A stretch of DNA of 64,000 nucleotides, taken from Nocardioides marmorisolisilvae (GTDB lineage: Bacteria; Actinomycetota; Actinomycetes; Propionibacteriales; Nocardioidaceae). The translations under genes and the position numbers were made by a program. Below the pieces are notes generated by a model, which saw only the letters and a list, made by a program, of their open reading frames with translations, had not been told where the DNA came from and ran no database searches. Where the stretch lies: positions 806,001-870,000 of the forward strand of contig NZ_CP134227.1 in NCBI RefSeq assembly GCF_031656915.1. The letters are read 5' to 3'. Positions 42,224-50,449 of this stretch are shown one piece after another (position 1 is the first letter of the stretch; each line of letters starts with the position of its first letter).

Positions 42224-45220
42224 TCACTCCCAGAAGATGCGGTCCACGACCGCTCGGGCGCGACGCGCCGTACGCAGATAGTCGTTGAGCATCGTGTCGG
42301 TCTCCCCCGGCTCGTACTGCAGCACCGCGGCCACCGCGGCGCGCTCGCGCGTGTCGCGCGGCAGTTGATCGGTGGACCGGCCGCGCACCTGAACGGTCGC
42401 GTTGCGCGCCCGGCTGGCCAGCAGCCAGGCGTCGCGGAGCGCGTCCGCGTCCTCGGGGTCGAGCAGCTCGTGCTCCACCGCAACATCGAGGGCAGCCAGG
42501 GTCTTGGTGGTGCGCAGCGCGAGGATCCGGCCGGCATGCCGCATCTGCAGCAGTTGCACAGTCCACTCGATGTCGCTCAACCCGCCCGGGCCGAGCTTGA
42601 AGTGGGTCGCGGGATCGGCTCCCCGCGGCAGCCGCTCGGAGTCGACCCGCGCCTTGATCCGGCGGACCTCGCGGACGTCGTCTTCGGCCAGCCCCGTCTC
42701 GGGGAACCGGAGCGGGTCGATCAGCGCAGCGAACCGGTCCCGAAGACCCTGGTCGCCCACCACGGGGGCTGCCCGGAGCAGGGCCTGCGCCTCCCACACC
42801 GCCGACCACTTGGCGTAGTAGCCGGCATAGGAGTCCAGGCTGCGCACCAGCGGACCCTGGCGGCCCTCCGGCCGGAGACCGGCATCGACCTCGAGTGCGG
42901 GGTCGGTGGCGGGCCGGGCCAGAAGCGTCCGCAGGTCATTGGCAGCGGTCTGCGCCATGGATGCAGCCACCTGCGGGTCGGCGCCCGGCAGCGGATCGTG
43001 CACGAACATCACGTCGGCGTCGCTGCCGTAGCCGAGCTCGAAGCCGCCGTACCGGCCCATCGCGACGATCGCCATCCGGGTGGGCATCGGGGTGTCGCGC
43101 TCGGTCTCCACCCTGCGGATCACCGCGGCGAGAGCCGCTTCGAGGGTGGCGCTGGTCAGGTCGGTCAGCGCATAGCCCACCTCGGCGACCCCGAAAGGGA
43201 CGCACAGGTCCGCGACGCTGATCCGGAGCAGCTCCCGGCGCCGGATCGCCCGGATCGCCAGGACCGCCTCGGTCACCTCGGTACGACGCTCTGCGCCGGC
43301 CAGCATCTCCGCCTGTACCGCAACGCGACCCAACGGCTCGAGTCGCTCGTCCTGGCCGAGGATCGCGACCCCCTCGGGCTCGCGTTGCAGCAGGTCGGTG
43401 GCGTAGCGGGAGGTGGCCAGCACCTGTGCCATCCGTTGGGCTGCCTGGCCCTCGTCGCGCAGCAACCGGAGGTACCAGGGCGTCGCCCCCAGCGCCTCGG
43501 AGATCCTGCGGAAGCCCAGCAGACCGGCATCCGGGTCGGGCGCATCCGCGAACCACTCGAGCATCGCCGGGAGCAGGGTCCGCTGGATCGACGAGGTCCG
43601 GCTGACCCCGGCGGTCAGGGCCTCCAGGTGACGCAGTGCCGCGTCGGGGTCGGCGTACCCCAGCGCGGCGAGCCGTGCCTTCGCCGCCGCCGGGGTGAGC
43701 CGGGCCTGGTCGCCGCTGATCCGAGCGACCGCGGTCAGCAGCGGACGGTAGAAGAGCTTCTCGTGCAGCCGGCGTACCTCCCGGCGGTGGTAGCGCCACG
43801 CCTCGTCGAGCTGGGCGACCGGGTCACGGAAGTAGCCCAGCGACCGGCCCAGGCGACGCAGCGCCTCCTTGTCGTCGGGCACGACGTGGGTCCGGTGCAG
43901 CCGGTGCAGCTGGATCCGGTGCTCCAGGGTGCGCAAGAAGGCGTAGGCGTCGTGTAGGGCGGCGCCGTCCTCCCGACCTACATAGCCTCCCTCGGTCAGC
44001 CGGGCGAGGGCGGACAGCGTGGCCGGCGGACGAACCCGCTCGTCGGTCCGACCGTGCACCAGTTGGAGCAGCTGGACGGCGAACTCGACGTCGCGCAGCC
44101 CGCCGGACCCCAGCTTGAGCTGACGCTCGGCCTCTCCGGCCGGGATGTTCTCGAGCACTCGCCGGCGCATCGCCTGGACGTCGGCCACGAACCCGTCACG
44201 ACCAGCGGCGGACCACACCATCGGGGCGATCGTCGCGCAGTACTCCTCCCCCAGCTCCAGGTCGCCGGCCACCGGCCGTGCCTTGAGCAGCGCCTGGAAC
44301 TCCCAGGTCTTGGCCCACCGCTCGTAGTAGGCACGGTGGCTGGCGATGGTGCGCACCAGCGGGCCGGACTTCCCCTCCGGACGCAGGTTGGCGTCGACAG
44401 GCCAGATCGTGCCCTCACCGGTGTGGTCGGAGCAGACCTGGATCAGGTTGCTTGCCAGCTGCGTGGCCACCCGCAGTGCCTCGTGCTCGTCGTGCCCGGG
44501 CACCGGCTCGGCAACGAAGATCACGTCGACATCGCTGACGTAGTTGAGCTCGTGGCCACCGCACTTGCCCATCGCGATCACCGCGAGGCGGCAGCACGCG
44601 ATGGGGTCGACCCCGACCCGCGCGCGGGCGACCGCGAGCGCCGCCTCGAGGGTGCCGGCGGCCAAGTCTGACAGCTCGGCAGCCGCGTCGTCGACCGCGA
44701 GAGCGTGGGCCAGATCGCGCGAGGCGAGCCGGAGCAGGATGCGCCGATACTCGACGCGCAGGGCGTCGACAGCGGCGGCATCCTCGAGCGTCGCCACCGG
44801 GTGGGCCGCATCCGGGTCAGCACCGACGCACTCCAGCAGTCGCCTCCGCATCGCGTACGCCGGCGGCCGGGTGGACCCGAGGCTCGGGTCGGCCAGCTCG
44901 TGCCACTGGTCGGGGTGCCGGATCAGGTGCTGGGCGAGCGCCGGGCTCGCCCCCAGCACGCACAGCAGCCGCATCGCCGTGCCCTCGTCGTAGGCGACCT
45001 CCTCCAGGAGCGCGTCCCGGTCCGCGACCACGTCGGCGAGGTCCACCAGCGACGCCAGGGCCTGGTCGGGGTCCGCCGTCCGCGCCAGCAGCGCGGGCAG
45101 CGGGGCGGGGTCGGCGCCGAGCTGTGCCAGCCGCGCGGCGCTCGCGTCGGGGTCGACGAAGCCGAGCCGGACCAGCTGGCTGCGCGTCGAGTCGCTCCTC
45201 GGGCTCACCGTTGCGTCCAC
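42224..45220 (-). CDS. glnE: Glutamine synthetase adenylyltransferase/adenylyl-removing enzyme
   Basis: A 998-residue bifunctional enzyme. The N-terminal nucleotidyltransferase (deadenylylation) core is ELNYVSDVDVIFVAEP; the C-terminal adenylylation core is ELGYGSDADVMFVHDP. Each has a G-x-D-x-D-type metal motif, separated by the GlnD-like helical regulatory region. It modifies a glutamine synthetase tyrosine according to nitrogen status. Length is normal for the family. It follows glnA2 directly, 6 bases apart, reproducing the glnA2-glnE order of M. tuberculosis (Rv2222c-Rv2221c). Confidence 0.95.
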   Translation of the reverse strand: MDATVSPRSDSTRSQLVRLGFVDPDASAARLAQLGADPAPLPALLARTADPDQALASLVDLADVVADRDALLEEVAYDEGTAMRLLCVLGASPALAQHLIRHPDQWHELADPSLGSTRPPAYAMRRRLLECVGADPDAAHPVATLEDAAAVDALRVEYRRILLRLASRDLAHALAVDDAAAELSDLAAGTLEAALAVARARVGVDPIACCRLAVIAMGKCGGHELNYVSDVDVIFVAEPVPGHDEHEALRVATQLASNLIQVCSDHTGEGTIWPVDANLRPEGKSGPLVRTIASHRAYYERWAKTWEFQALLKARPVAGDLELGEEYCATIAPMVWSAAGRDGFVADVQAMRRRVLENIPAGEAERQLKLGSGGLRDVEFAVQLLQLVHGRTDERVRPPATLSALARLTEGGYVGREDGAALHDAYAFLRTLEHRIQLHRLHRTHVVPDDKEALRRLGRSLGYFRDPVAQLDEAWRYHRREVRRLHEKLFYRPLLTAVARISGDQARLTPAAAKARLAALGYADPDAALRHLEALTAGVSRTSSIQRTLLPAMLEWFADAPDPDAGLLGFRRISEALGATPWYLRLLRDEGQAAQRMAQVLATSRYATDLLQREPEGVAILGQDERLEPLGRVAVQAEMLAGAERRTEVTEAVLAIRAIRRRELLRISVADLCVPFGVAEVGYALTDLTSATLEAALAAVIRRVETERDTPMPTRMAIVAMGRYGGFELGYGSDADVMFVHDPLPGADPQVAASMAQTAANDLRTLLARPATDPALEVDAGLRPEGRQGPLVRSLDSYAGYYAKWSAVWEAQALLRAAPVVGDQGLRDRFAALIDPLRFPETGLAEDDVREVRRIKARVDSERLPRGADPATHFKLGPGGLSDIEWTVQLLQMRHAGRILALRTTKTLAALDVAVEHELLDPEDADALRDAWLLASRARNATVQVRGRSTDQLPRDTRERAAVAAVLQYEPGETDTMLNDYLRTARRARAVVDRIFWE

Positions 45221-45226
45221 TCGGGG

Positions 45227-46564
45227 TCAGAGCACCGGCAGCATCCGGTCGCGCTCGAAGGCTGAGACCTGCCCGCGGTACTCCTCCCACTCCGCGTGCT
45301 TGTTGCGCAGGAAGAACTCGTAGACGTGCTCCCCCAGCGTCTCGGCGAGCAGCTCGGAGCGCTCCGCGATCGCGATGGCGTCGTGCAGGCTCTTGGGCAG
45401 CTGCTCGAGGCCCAGCGCCTTGCGCTCCCGGTCGGTCAGCGACCAGACGTCGTCCTCGGCCTCGCGGGGCAGGTCATAGGCCTCCTCGATCCCCTTCATG
45501 CCGGCCGCCAGCATCACCGCGAACGCGAGATAGGGATTGCAGGCGGCGTCGACGGTGCGCAGCTCGATGCGCGTGGACTGGCCCTTGTTGGGCTTGTACA
45601 TCGGCACCCGCACCATCGCCGAGCGGTTGTTGTGGCCCCAGCAGATGTACGACGGGGCCTCGCCACCGCCGATCAGCCGCTTGTAGGAGTTGACCCACTG
45701 GTTGGTGACGCAGGTGATCTCGGCGGCGTGCCGCAGGATGCCGGCGATGAAGGAGCGTGCGGTCTTCGACAGCTGGTACTCGGCTCCAGCCTCGAAGAAC
45801 GCGTTGCGATCGCCCTCGAACAGCGACACGTGGGTGTGCATCCCCGAGCCCGGATGGGTGGTGAACGGCTTGGGCATGAAGCTGGCCCAGACGCCCTGGC
45901 TCAGCGCGACCTCGCGAACGACGGTGCGGAAGGTCATCACGTTGTCGGCGGTGGACAGTGCGTCGGCGTACCGCAGGTCGATCTCCTGCTGACCGGGCCC
46001 GCCCTCGTGGTGGCTGAACTCCACCGAGATGCCCATCGCCTCGAGCATGCTGATCGCCTCGCGGCGGAAGTCCGACCCCATCGACTGCGCGGTGTGGTCG
46101 AAGTAGCCGCTGCGGTCGACGGGCACCGGCTCGTCACCGCTCTTGGGCTTGCCCTTGAACAGATAGAACTCGACCTCGGGGTGGGTGTAGAAGGTGAACC
46201 CCTTCTCGGCCGCCGATTGCAAGGTGCGCTTGAGCACGTAGCGCGGGTCGGCGTACGACGGCGAGCCGTCCGGCATCGCGATGTCGCAGAACATCCGCGC
46301 GGTCGCCGGGGTCTCGCCTCGCCACGGCAGGATCTGGAACGTCGACGGGTCGGGCCTGGCCAACATGTCCGCCTCGGTGACGCGGGCGAACCCCTCGATG
46401 GCGGAGCCGTCGAACCCGATGCCCTCGCTGAACGCGTTCTCCAGCTCGGCCGGTGCGATCGCCACCGACTTGAGGTAGCCGAGCACATCGGTGAACCACA
46501 GCCGCACGAACCGTACGTCGCGCTCCTCGAGCGCCCGGAGCACGAAGTCTTCCTGCTTGCCCAT
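45227..46564 (-). CDS. glnA: Glutamine synthetase, GlnA2 type
   Basis: A 445-residue type I glutamine synthetase making glutamine from glutamate, ammonia and ATP. Motifs: GFDGSAIEGF (latch), HPEVEFYLF, and HHEGGPGQQEIDLRY, with KPFTTHPGSGMHTHVSL as the glutamate-binding segment and the NRSAMVRVP loop. The 25-residue insertion of the β subtype is absent, consistent with GlnA2. Tyr363 in AYDLPREA aligns with the region adenylylated in GlnA1. CATAGT lies 7 bases before ATG, so it is probably leaderless. glnE follows. Confidence 0.92.
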   Translation of the reverse strand: MGKQEDFVLRALEERDVRFVRLWFTDVLGYLKSVAIAPAELENAFSEGIGFDGSAIEGFARVTEADMLARPDPSTFQILPWRGETPATARMFCDIAMPDGSPSYADPRYVLKRTLQSAAEKGFTFYTHPEVEFYLFKGKPKSGDEPVPVDRSGYFDHTAQSMGSDFRREAISMLEAMGISVEFSHHEGGPGQQEIDLRYADALSTADNVMTFRTVVREVALSQGVWASFMPKPFTTHPGSGMHTHVSLFEGDRNAFFEAGAEYQLSKTARSFIAGILRHAAEITCVTNQWVNSYKRLIGGGEAPSYICWGHNNRSAMVRVPMYKPNKGQSTRIELRTVDAACNPYLAFAVMLAAGMKGIEEAYDLPREAEDDVWSLTDRERKALGLEQLPKSLHDAIAIAERSELLAETLGEHVYEFFLRNKHAEWEEYRGQVSAFERDRMLPVL

Positions 46565-46571
46565 GAGGGCC

Positions 46572-46577
46572 ACTATG
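46572..46577 (-). promoter_or_regulatory. -10 hexamer of glnA2
   Basis: CATAGT on the minus strand, 7 bases before the ATG. A separate perfect hairpin CCGCAC-GGCGGA-GTGCGG lies at 46607-46624 in the same 194-base gap, and a tandem GAGCAGAAC/GAGCAGAAG at 46632-46649; their roles are not clear. Confidence 0.4.
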
Positions 46578-46758
46578 GCGCATCCGTGTTTCGTCGAGGT
46601 GACATCCCGCACGGCGGAGTGCGGCGAGGTTGAGCAGAACGAGCAGAAGCGCGCGCAAAGGTGAAAAGTCGCAATGCCCGCTAAACGGATCTCGTCCCCG
46701 CGCCACTGCCTACGGTCGTCCCACCCCCGACCGAGACCCACGTCACACGGAGACGATC

Positions 46759-47613
46759 ATGATCCATCACAGGAAACGCGAGGAAGCTCCCTCGCCCATG
46801 GATGCGACCCGACAGGGCCGCATCCAGATCAGCCATCTGACCAAGCAGTTCGTCACCCCGACCGGCGCGCCCTTCACCGCGATCAAGGACGTCAGCTTCA
46901 CGATCGAGCCCGGCCAGTTCTGCGCGATCGTCGGACCGACCGGGTGCGGGAAGTCGACGACCCTCGCACAGGTATCCGGGCTGGCCCGGCCGAACGGTGG
47001 ATCGGTCCGTGTCGACGACCGAGCCGTCGACGGCATCACCAGCGGCGTGAGCTACATGTTCCAGGCCGACGCGCTCTTCCCCTGGAAGACCGTTCTGGGC
47101 AACGTCATGATCGGGCCGGTCCTGAACGGGATGCCCAAGAAGGACGCCACCACGCTGGCCATGGACTGGCTACGCCGGGTCGGTCTCGCCGGGTTCGAGA
47201 ACAACTACCCGCACCAGCTCTCCGGCGGAATGCGCAAGCGCGTCGCCATGGCCGCCGCGTTGATCAACTCTCCACGGATCTTGTTGATGGACGAGCCCTT
47301 CGGCGCCCTCGACGTCCAGACCAAGGCGATCATGCAGGGCGAGCTGCTCGGCCTGTGGGAGCAGATGCGGCCGTCGGTGCTGTTCATCACCCACGACCTG
47401 GACGAGGCGGTGGCGCTCGCCGACAAGGTGCTCGTGATGACGAGCAGTCCGGGCTCGATCAAGGAGACGTTCGACATCGACCTCCCCCGCCCCCGAGGGT
47501 CGATCCAGGACATCCGCCACGAGCCGCGGTTCCTCGAGCTGCAGGGACGGATCTGGACATCCCTGAAGGACGAGGTCGAGCGCGCCTACGCGCAGACGGC
47601 AGGTGCGGCATGA
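46759..47613 (+). CDS. ABC transporter ATP-binding protein (NitT/TauT type)
   Basis: A 284-residue nucleotide-binding subunit. Walker A GPTGCGKST, Q-loop FQADALFP, signature LSGGMRKRVAMA, Walker B ILLMDEPFGALD, switch His in FITHDLDEAV. The pattern is NrtD/SsuB/TauB-like importers. ATG at 46759 has GGAG 6 bases upstream; ATG at 46798 is an alternative that leaves the domain intact. It starts a three-gene importer: ATPase, permease (ATGA overlap), binding protein. Confidence 0.93.
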   Translation: MIHHRKREEAPSPMDATRQGRIQISHLTKQFVTPTGAPFTAIKDVSFTIEPGQFCAIVGPTGCGKSTTLAQVSGLARPNGGSVRVDDRAVDGITSGVSYMFQADALFPWKTVLGNVMIGPVLNGMPKKDATTLAMDWLRRVGLAGFENNYPHQLSGGMRKRVAMAAALINSPRILLMDEPFGALDVQTKAIMQGELLGLWEQMRPSVLFITHDLDEAVALADKVLVMTSSPGSIKETFDIDLPRPRGSIQDIRHEPRFLELQGRIWTSLKDEVERAYAQTAGAA

Positions 47614-48512
47614 GCACGATGGTCACCGAGATCACCGATGGCACCGACCTCACCGGCTCCGAGTCCGAGCTGGGCCGGCGCGCGCGCGTCTACCGCCGGC
47701 GTCGCAAGGCGTGGCTCTGGATCGCCCGGATCGCCTTCGCAGTGTTCGTCATCGGCGGATGGCAGCTGTTCACGACGATCGGTTGGGTCGACCCGTTCTT
47801 CTTCGGCAAGCCCTCGCTGATCTGGCAGTCGCTGGTCCACCTCTTCACCCAGGGCACCGCGTTCGGCTCCATCTGGACCGACATCGGCGTGACCCTGCGC
47901 GAGGCGGTCTACGGCTTCTTCCTCGGGGCGCTGACCGGCGTCGTGCTCGGCCTGGTGCTCGGCCAGATCCGATTCCTCTCCGACGTGCTCAGCCCGTACA
48001 TCAAGATCGTCAACGCGATCCCCCGAATCATCCTCGGGTCGATCTTCCTGGTCGCCTTCGGGCTGGGCACCTTCCCCAAGGTGCTGCTGGCCGCTGTCCT
48101 GGTCTTCTTCATCGTGTTCTTCAACGCCTTCCAGGGCGTGCGCGAGGTGGACCCGAACCTGGTGGCGAACGTCCGCGTGCTCGGCGCCTCGCCACTGCAG
48201 GTAGCACGGCACGTGACCATCCCCTCGGCGCTGACCTGGATCATCGCCAGTCTCCACACGGCCTTCGGATTCGCGATCATCGGCGCCCTCGTCGCCGAGG
48301 TCCTCGGCTCCCAGCGGGGCATCGGCCTGGTCATCGTGCAGGCTCAGGGACGCCTCGATGCGAACACCGTGTTCGCCGGAATGGCGATCATGTGCGCGAT
48401 CACCCTCGTCGCTGAGTTCCTGCTGACGTTGCTGGAGAAGCGAGTGCTGTCCTGGCGGCCTCCCAGCCAGTCCGAGGCCGAGCAGGTCAGCCAGATGTCG
48501 GCCCTGCCGTAG
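47610..48512 (+). CDS. ABC transporter permease (NitT/TauT type)
   Basis: A 300-residue membrane subunit with six helices and the coupling EAA-type loop RVLGASPLQVARHVTIP. One N-terminal helix follows a 40-residue cytoplasmic arm. It pairs with the ATP-binding gene (ATGA overlap) and the lipoprotein-like binding protein 74 bases downstream. Substrates of this branch include nitrate, sulfonates, thiamine precursors and aromatic acids such as phthalate; none is proven here. Confidence 0.92.
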   Translation: MSTMVTEITDGTDLTGSESELGRRARVYRRRRKAWLWIARIAFAVFVIGGWQLFTTIGWVDPFFFGKPSLIWQSLVHLFTQGTAFGSIWTDIGVTLREAVYGFFLGALTGVVLGLVLGQIRFLSDVLSPYIKIVNAIPRIILGSIFLVAFGLGTFPKVLLAAVLVFFIVFFNAFQGVREVDPNLVANVRVLGASPLQVARHVTIPSALTWIIASLHTAFGFAIIGALVAEVLGSQRGIGLVIVQAQGRLDANTVFAGMAIMCAITLVAEFLLTLLEKRVLSWRPPSQSEAEQVSQMSALP

Positions 48513-48586
48513 GCCGTACCGCTCGACCATCTCGGGGCCTTCCGATCCCAACCATCCGCACCACCCCCACAGAAAGAAGGACAGTC

Positions 48587-49675
48587 ATGCTCAAACGCAC
48601 CCTCACCGCGGCCACCATCGGGGCGCTCGCCCTCGGCGTCGCGGGCTGCGGGAACTCGGCCGCACCGGACGCGCAGGGCGGCGGCAGCTCCGCCGGCACG
48701 CCGACGGTCTCCCTCATGGTCGGCGGAATCGACAAGCAGATCTACCTGCCCTACCAGCTCGCCCAGAACCTGGGCCTCTACAAGAAGTACGGCGTCAACG
48801 TGAAGCTCTCCACCGAGGTCAACGGGGGCGTCGGGGCCGAGGATGCGATGGCCTCGGGCCAGGTGGACATGGCAGGCGCGTGGTACATCCACACGATCGA
48901 CTTCCAGTCCAAGGGCAAGGCTGTCGAAGGAATCGTCCAGCTCTCCGGTGCCCCCGGCGAGCGGGAGATGTGCGGCACCAACAGCGGCGTGCACTCCGCG
49001 GCCGACTTCAAGGGCAAGACCCTGGGTGTCACCGACCTGGGCTCAGGCACCGATGAGCTCACCCAGTTCATGGCCGCACAGCACGGGATCTCGCACTCGC
49101 AGTACCACACCCTGGCAGTGGGCGCGGGTGCGACGGCGATCACCGCGATCCAGCGCGGCACGGCGCAGTGTGTGATGACCACCCAGCCGACGGTGGGTGC
49201 CTTGGAGACCAAGCACCTGGCCTACCCGGCGATCAACCTGGCCACCACCCAGGGAGCCCAGCAGGCCCTCGGTGGTGCCTGGCCCGCGGCAACCGTGCTG
49301 GCGCAGACCTCCTGGGTCAACTCCCACAAGGCCACCGTGCAGAAGGTGGTCGACGCGCTGGTGGCGACCATGCACTGGATCCACTCCCACACCGCCGCAC
49401 AGATCGCCGCGAAGATGCCGCCGGACTACGTGCAGAACTCCACGATCAGCAAGGCGCAGTACGTCGCGGGGCTGAAGACCGACAAGGACCAGTTCCTCCC
49501 CGACGGGATCATGCCCGCCGGCGGCCCCAAGATCGTCTACGCGATGGAGAAGGCGATCGGTGTCGACGTGTCCCATGTGAAGATCGCCAACACCTTCACC
49601 AATGAGTTCGCCGTCAAGGCCAACAAGCTGGAGGGCACGTCGATGACCACCACTCCGGCCGGCCCCAACGGCTGA
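48587..49675 (+). CDS. ABC transporter substrate-binding lipoprotein (NMT1/SsuA-like)
   Basis: A 362-residue periplasmic-type binding protein. Signal and lipobox: ALALGVAGCGN with acylated Cys near residue 21. Mature fold of the NMT1/THI5-like type II binding proteins: PYQLAQNLGLYKKYGV near the start, then DLGSGTDELTQ and later NSHKATVQKVVDALVAT. AAAGAAGGA upstream of ATG. It closes the importer operon; a terminator lies just after it. The ligand-facing residues do not identify the substrate. Confidence 0.9.
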   Translation: MLKRTLTAATIGALALGVAGCGNSAAPDAQGGGSSAGTPTVSLMVGGIDKQIYLPYQLAQNLGLYKKYGVNVKLSTEVNGGVGAEDAMASGQVDMAGAWYIHTIDFQSKGKAVEGIVQLSGAPGEREMCGTNSGVHSAADFKGKTLGVTDLGSGTDELTQFMAAQHGISHSQYHTLAVGAGATAITAIQRGTAQCVMTTQPTVGALETKHLAYPAINLATTQGAQQALGGAWPAATVLAQTSWVNSHKATVQKVVDALVATMHWIHSHTAAQIAAKMPPDYVQNSTISKAQYVAGLKTDKDQFLPDGIMPAGGPKIVYAMEKAIGVDVSHVKIANTFTNEFAVKANKLEGTSMTTTPAGPNG

Positions 49676-49686
49676 CCCCTCTGGGG

Positions 49687-49737
49687 GACGACGCGTCACG
49701 TGGCTGCTCACCAGCGCAGCTCGCGTGGCGCGTCGTC
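49687..49737. terminator. Bidirectional terminator between convergent operons
   Basis: A 14-base-pair stem with one wobble pair: 49687-49700 pairs with 49724-49737, with a 23-base loop that itself contains GGCTGC and GCAGC. It sits between the ABC importer and the response-regulator gene. Confidence 0.65.
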
Positions 49738-49741
49738 GCTG

Positions 49742-50449
49742 TCATCGGCCCTTGTCGGGGCCGGGCATCCGGTAGAGGTTCTCGGGCCGCCCGGACGTCC
49801 CGTAGCGCAGCTGGAGGGTCAGAGCACCGGTGCGCTGCAGATAGCTGAGATAGCGCTGGGCGGTCGCCCGACTCACGCCGGTGCGCGTGGACACGTCGCC
49901 CGCCGACAGCGGCTCACCGGCGTCACGCACGGCGTCACGAATCAGGGTGAGCGTCGCGACCGAGTGTCCCTTGGGGAGCCGCACCCCCTCGGCCGGAACG
50001 GTACGCATCATCCCGAAGAGCTCGTCCACCTGCGCCTGCTCGGGAGACTCGTCAAGGCCCTCCAGGCGCTCGTGCAGCCGCCGGAAGGCCTGCAGCCGCT
50101 CCGCCAGGTCGGGATAGCTGAACGGCTTGACCAGGAAGTGCAGTGCCCCCAGCCGCATCGCGGTGCGCACCGACTCCAGCTCGCGCGCGGCCGAGATCAT
50201 GATCACCTGCGGCGGCTCGTCCTGCTCCAGCAGCGAGCGCACCACGTCCAGGCCGCTCCCGTCCGGCAGGTAGACGTCCATCAGCACCAGGTCGGGCGCC
50301 AGCTCGTTCGCGAGGGCGAGCGCGTCTGCCGCGCTGTTCGCCTCTCCGACCACCTCGAAGCCCTCGGTCCGCTCGACGAACGCCTTGTGGATGGACGCGA
50401 CGAGGAAGTCGTCGTCGACGACGAGGACACGGATCGGCGTTCGGCTCAT
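49742..50449 (-). CDS. CitB/DcuR-family response regulator
   Basis: A 235-residue protein. Receiver domain 1-120 with acidic pocket VVDDDFLV and phospho-acceptor Asp58 (LVLMDVYLPDGSG), then a linker and a C-terminal winged helix-turn-helix (about 160-215: DVSTRTGVSRATAQRYLSYL). Pairs with the CitA/DcuS-type kinase upstream; the start overlaps the kinase stop (50446-50449). By family it responds to an extracellular carboxylate. The convergent ABC importer is the natural target. Confidence 0.92.
   Translation of the reverse strand: MSRTPIRVLVVDDDFLVASIHKAFVERTEGFEVVGEANSAADALALANELAPDLVLMDVYLPDGSGLDVVRSLLEQDEPPQVIMISAARELESVRTAMRLGALHFLVKPFSYPDLAERLQAFRRLHERLEGLDESPEQAQVDELFGMMRTVPAEGVRLPKGHSVATLTLIRDAVRDAGEPLSAGDVSTRTGVSRATAQRYLSYLQRTGALTLQLRYGTSGRPENLYRMPGPDKGR

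Noticed and set aside
46632-46649. Tandem GAGCAGAA repeats as a nitrogen-regulator (GlnR) site before glnA2
   Set aside because: They are direct repeats and do not fit the GTnAC/GnAAC pattern.
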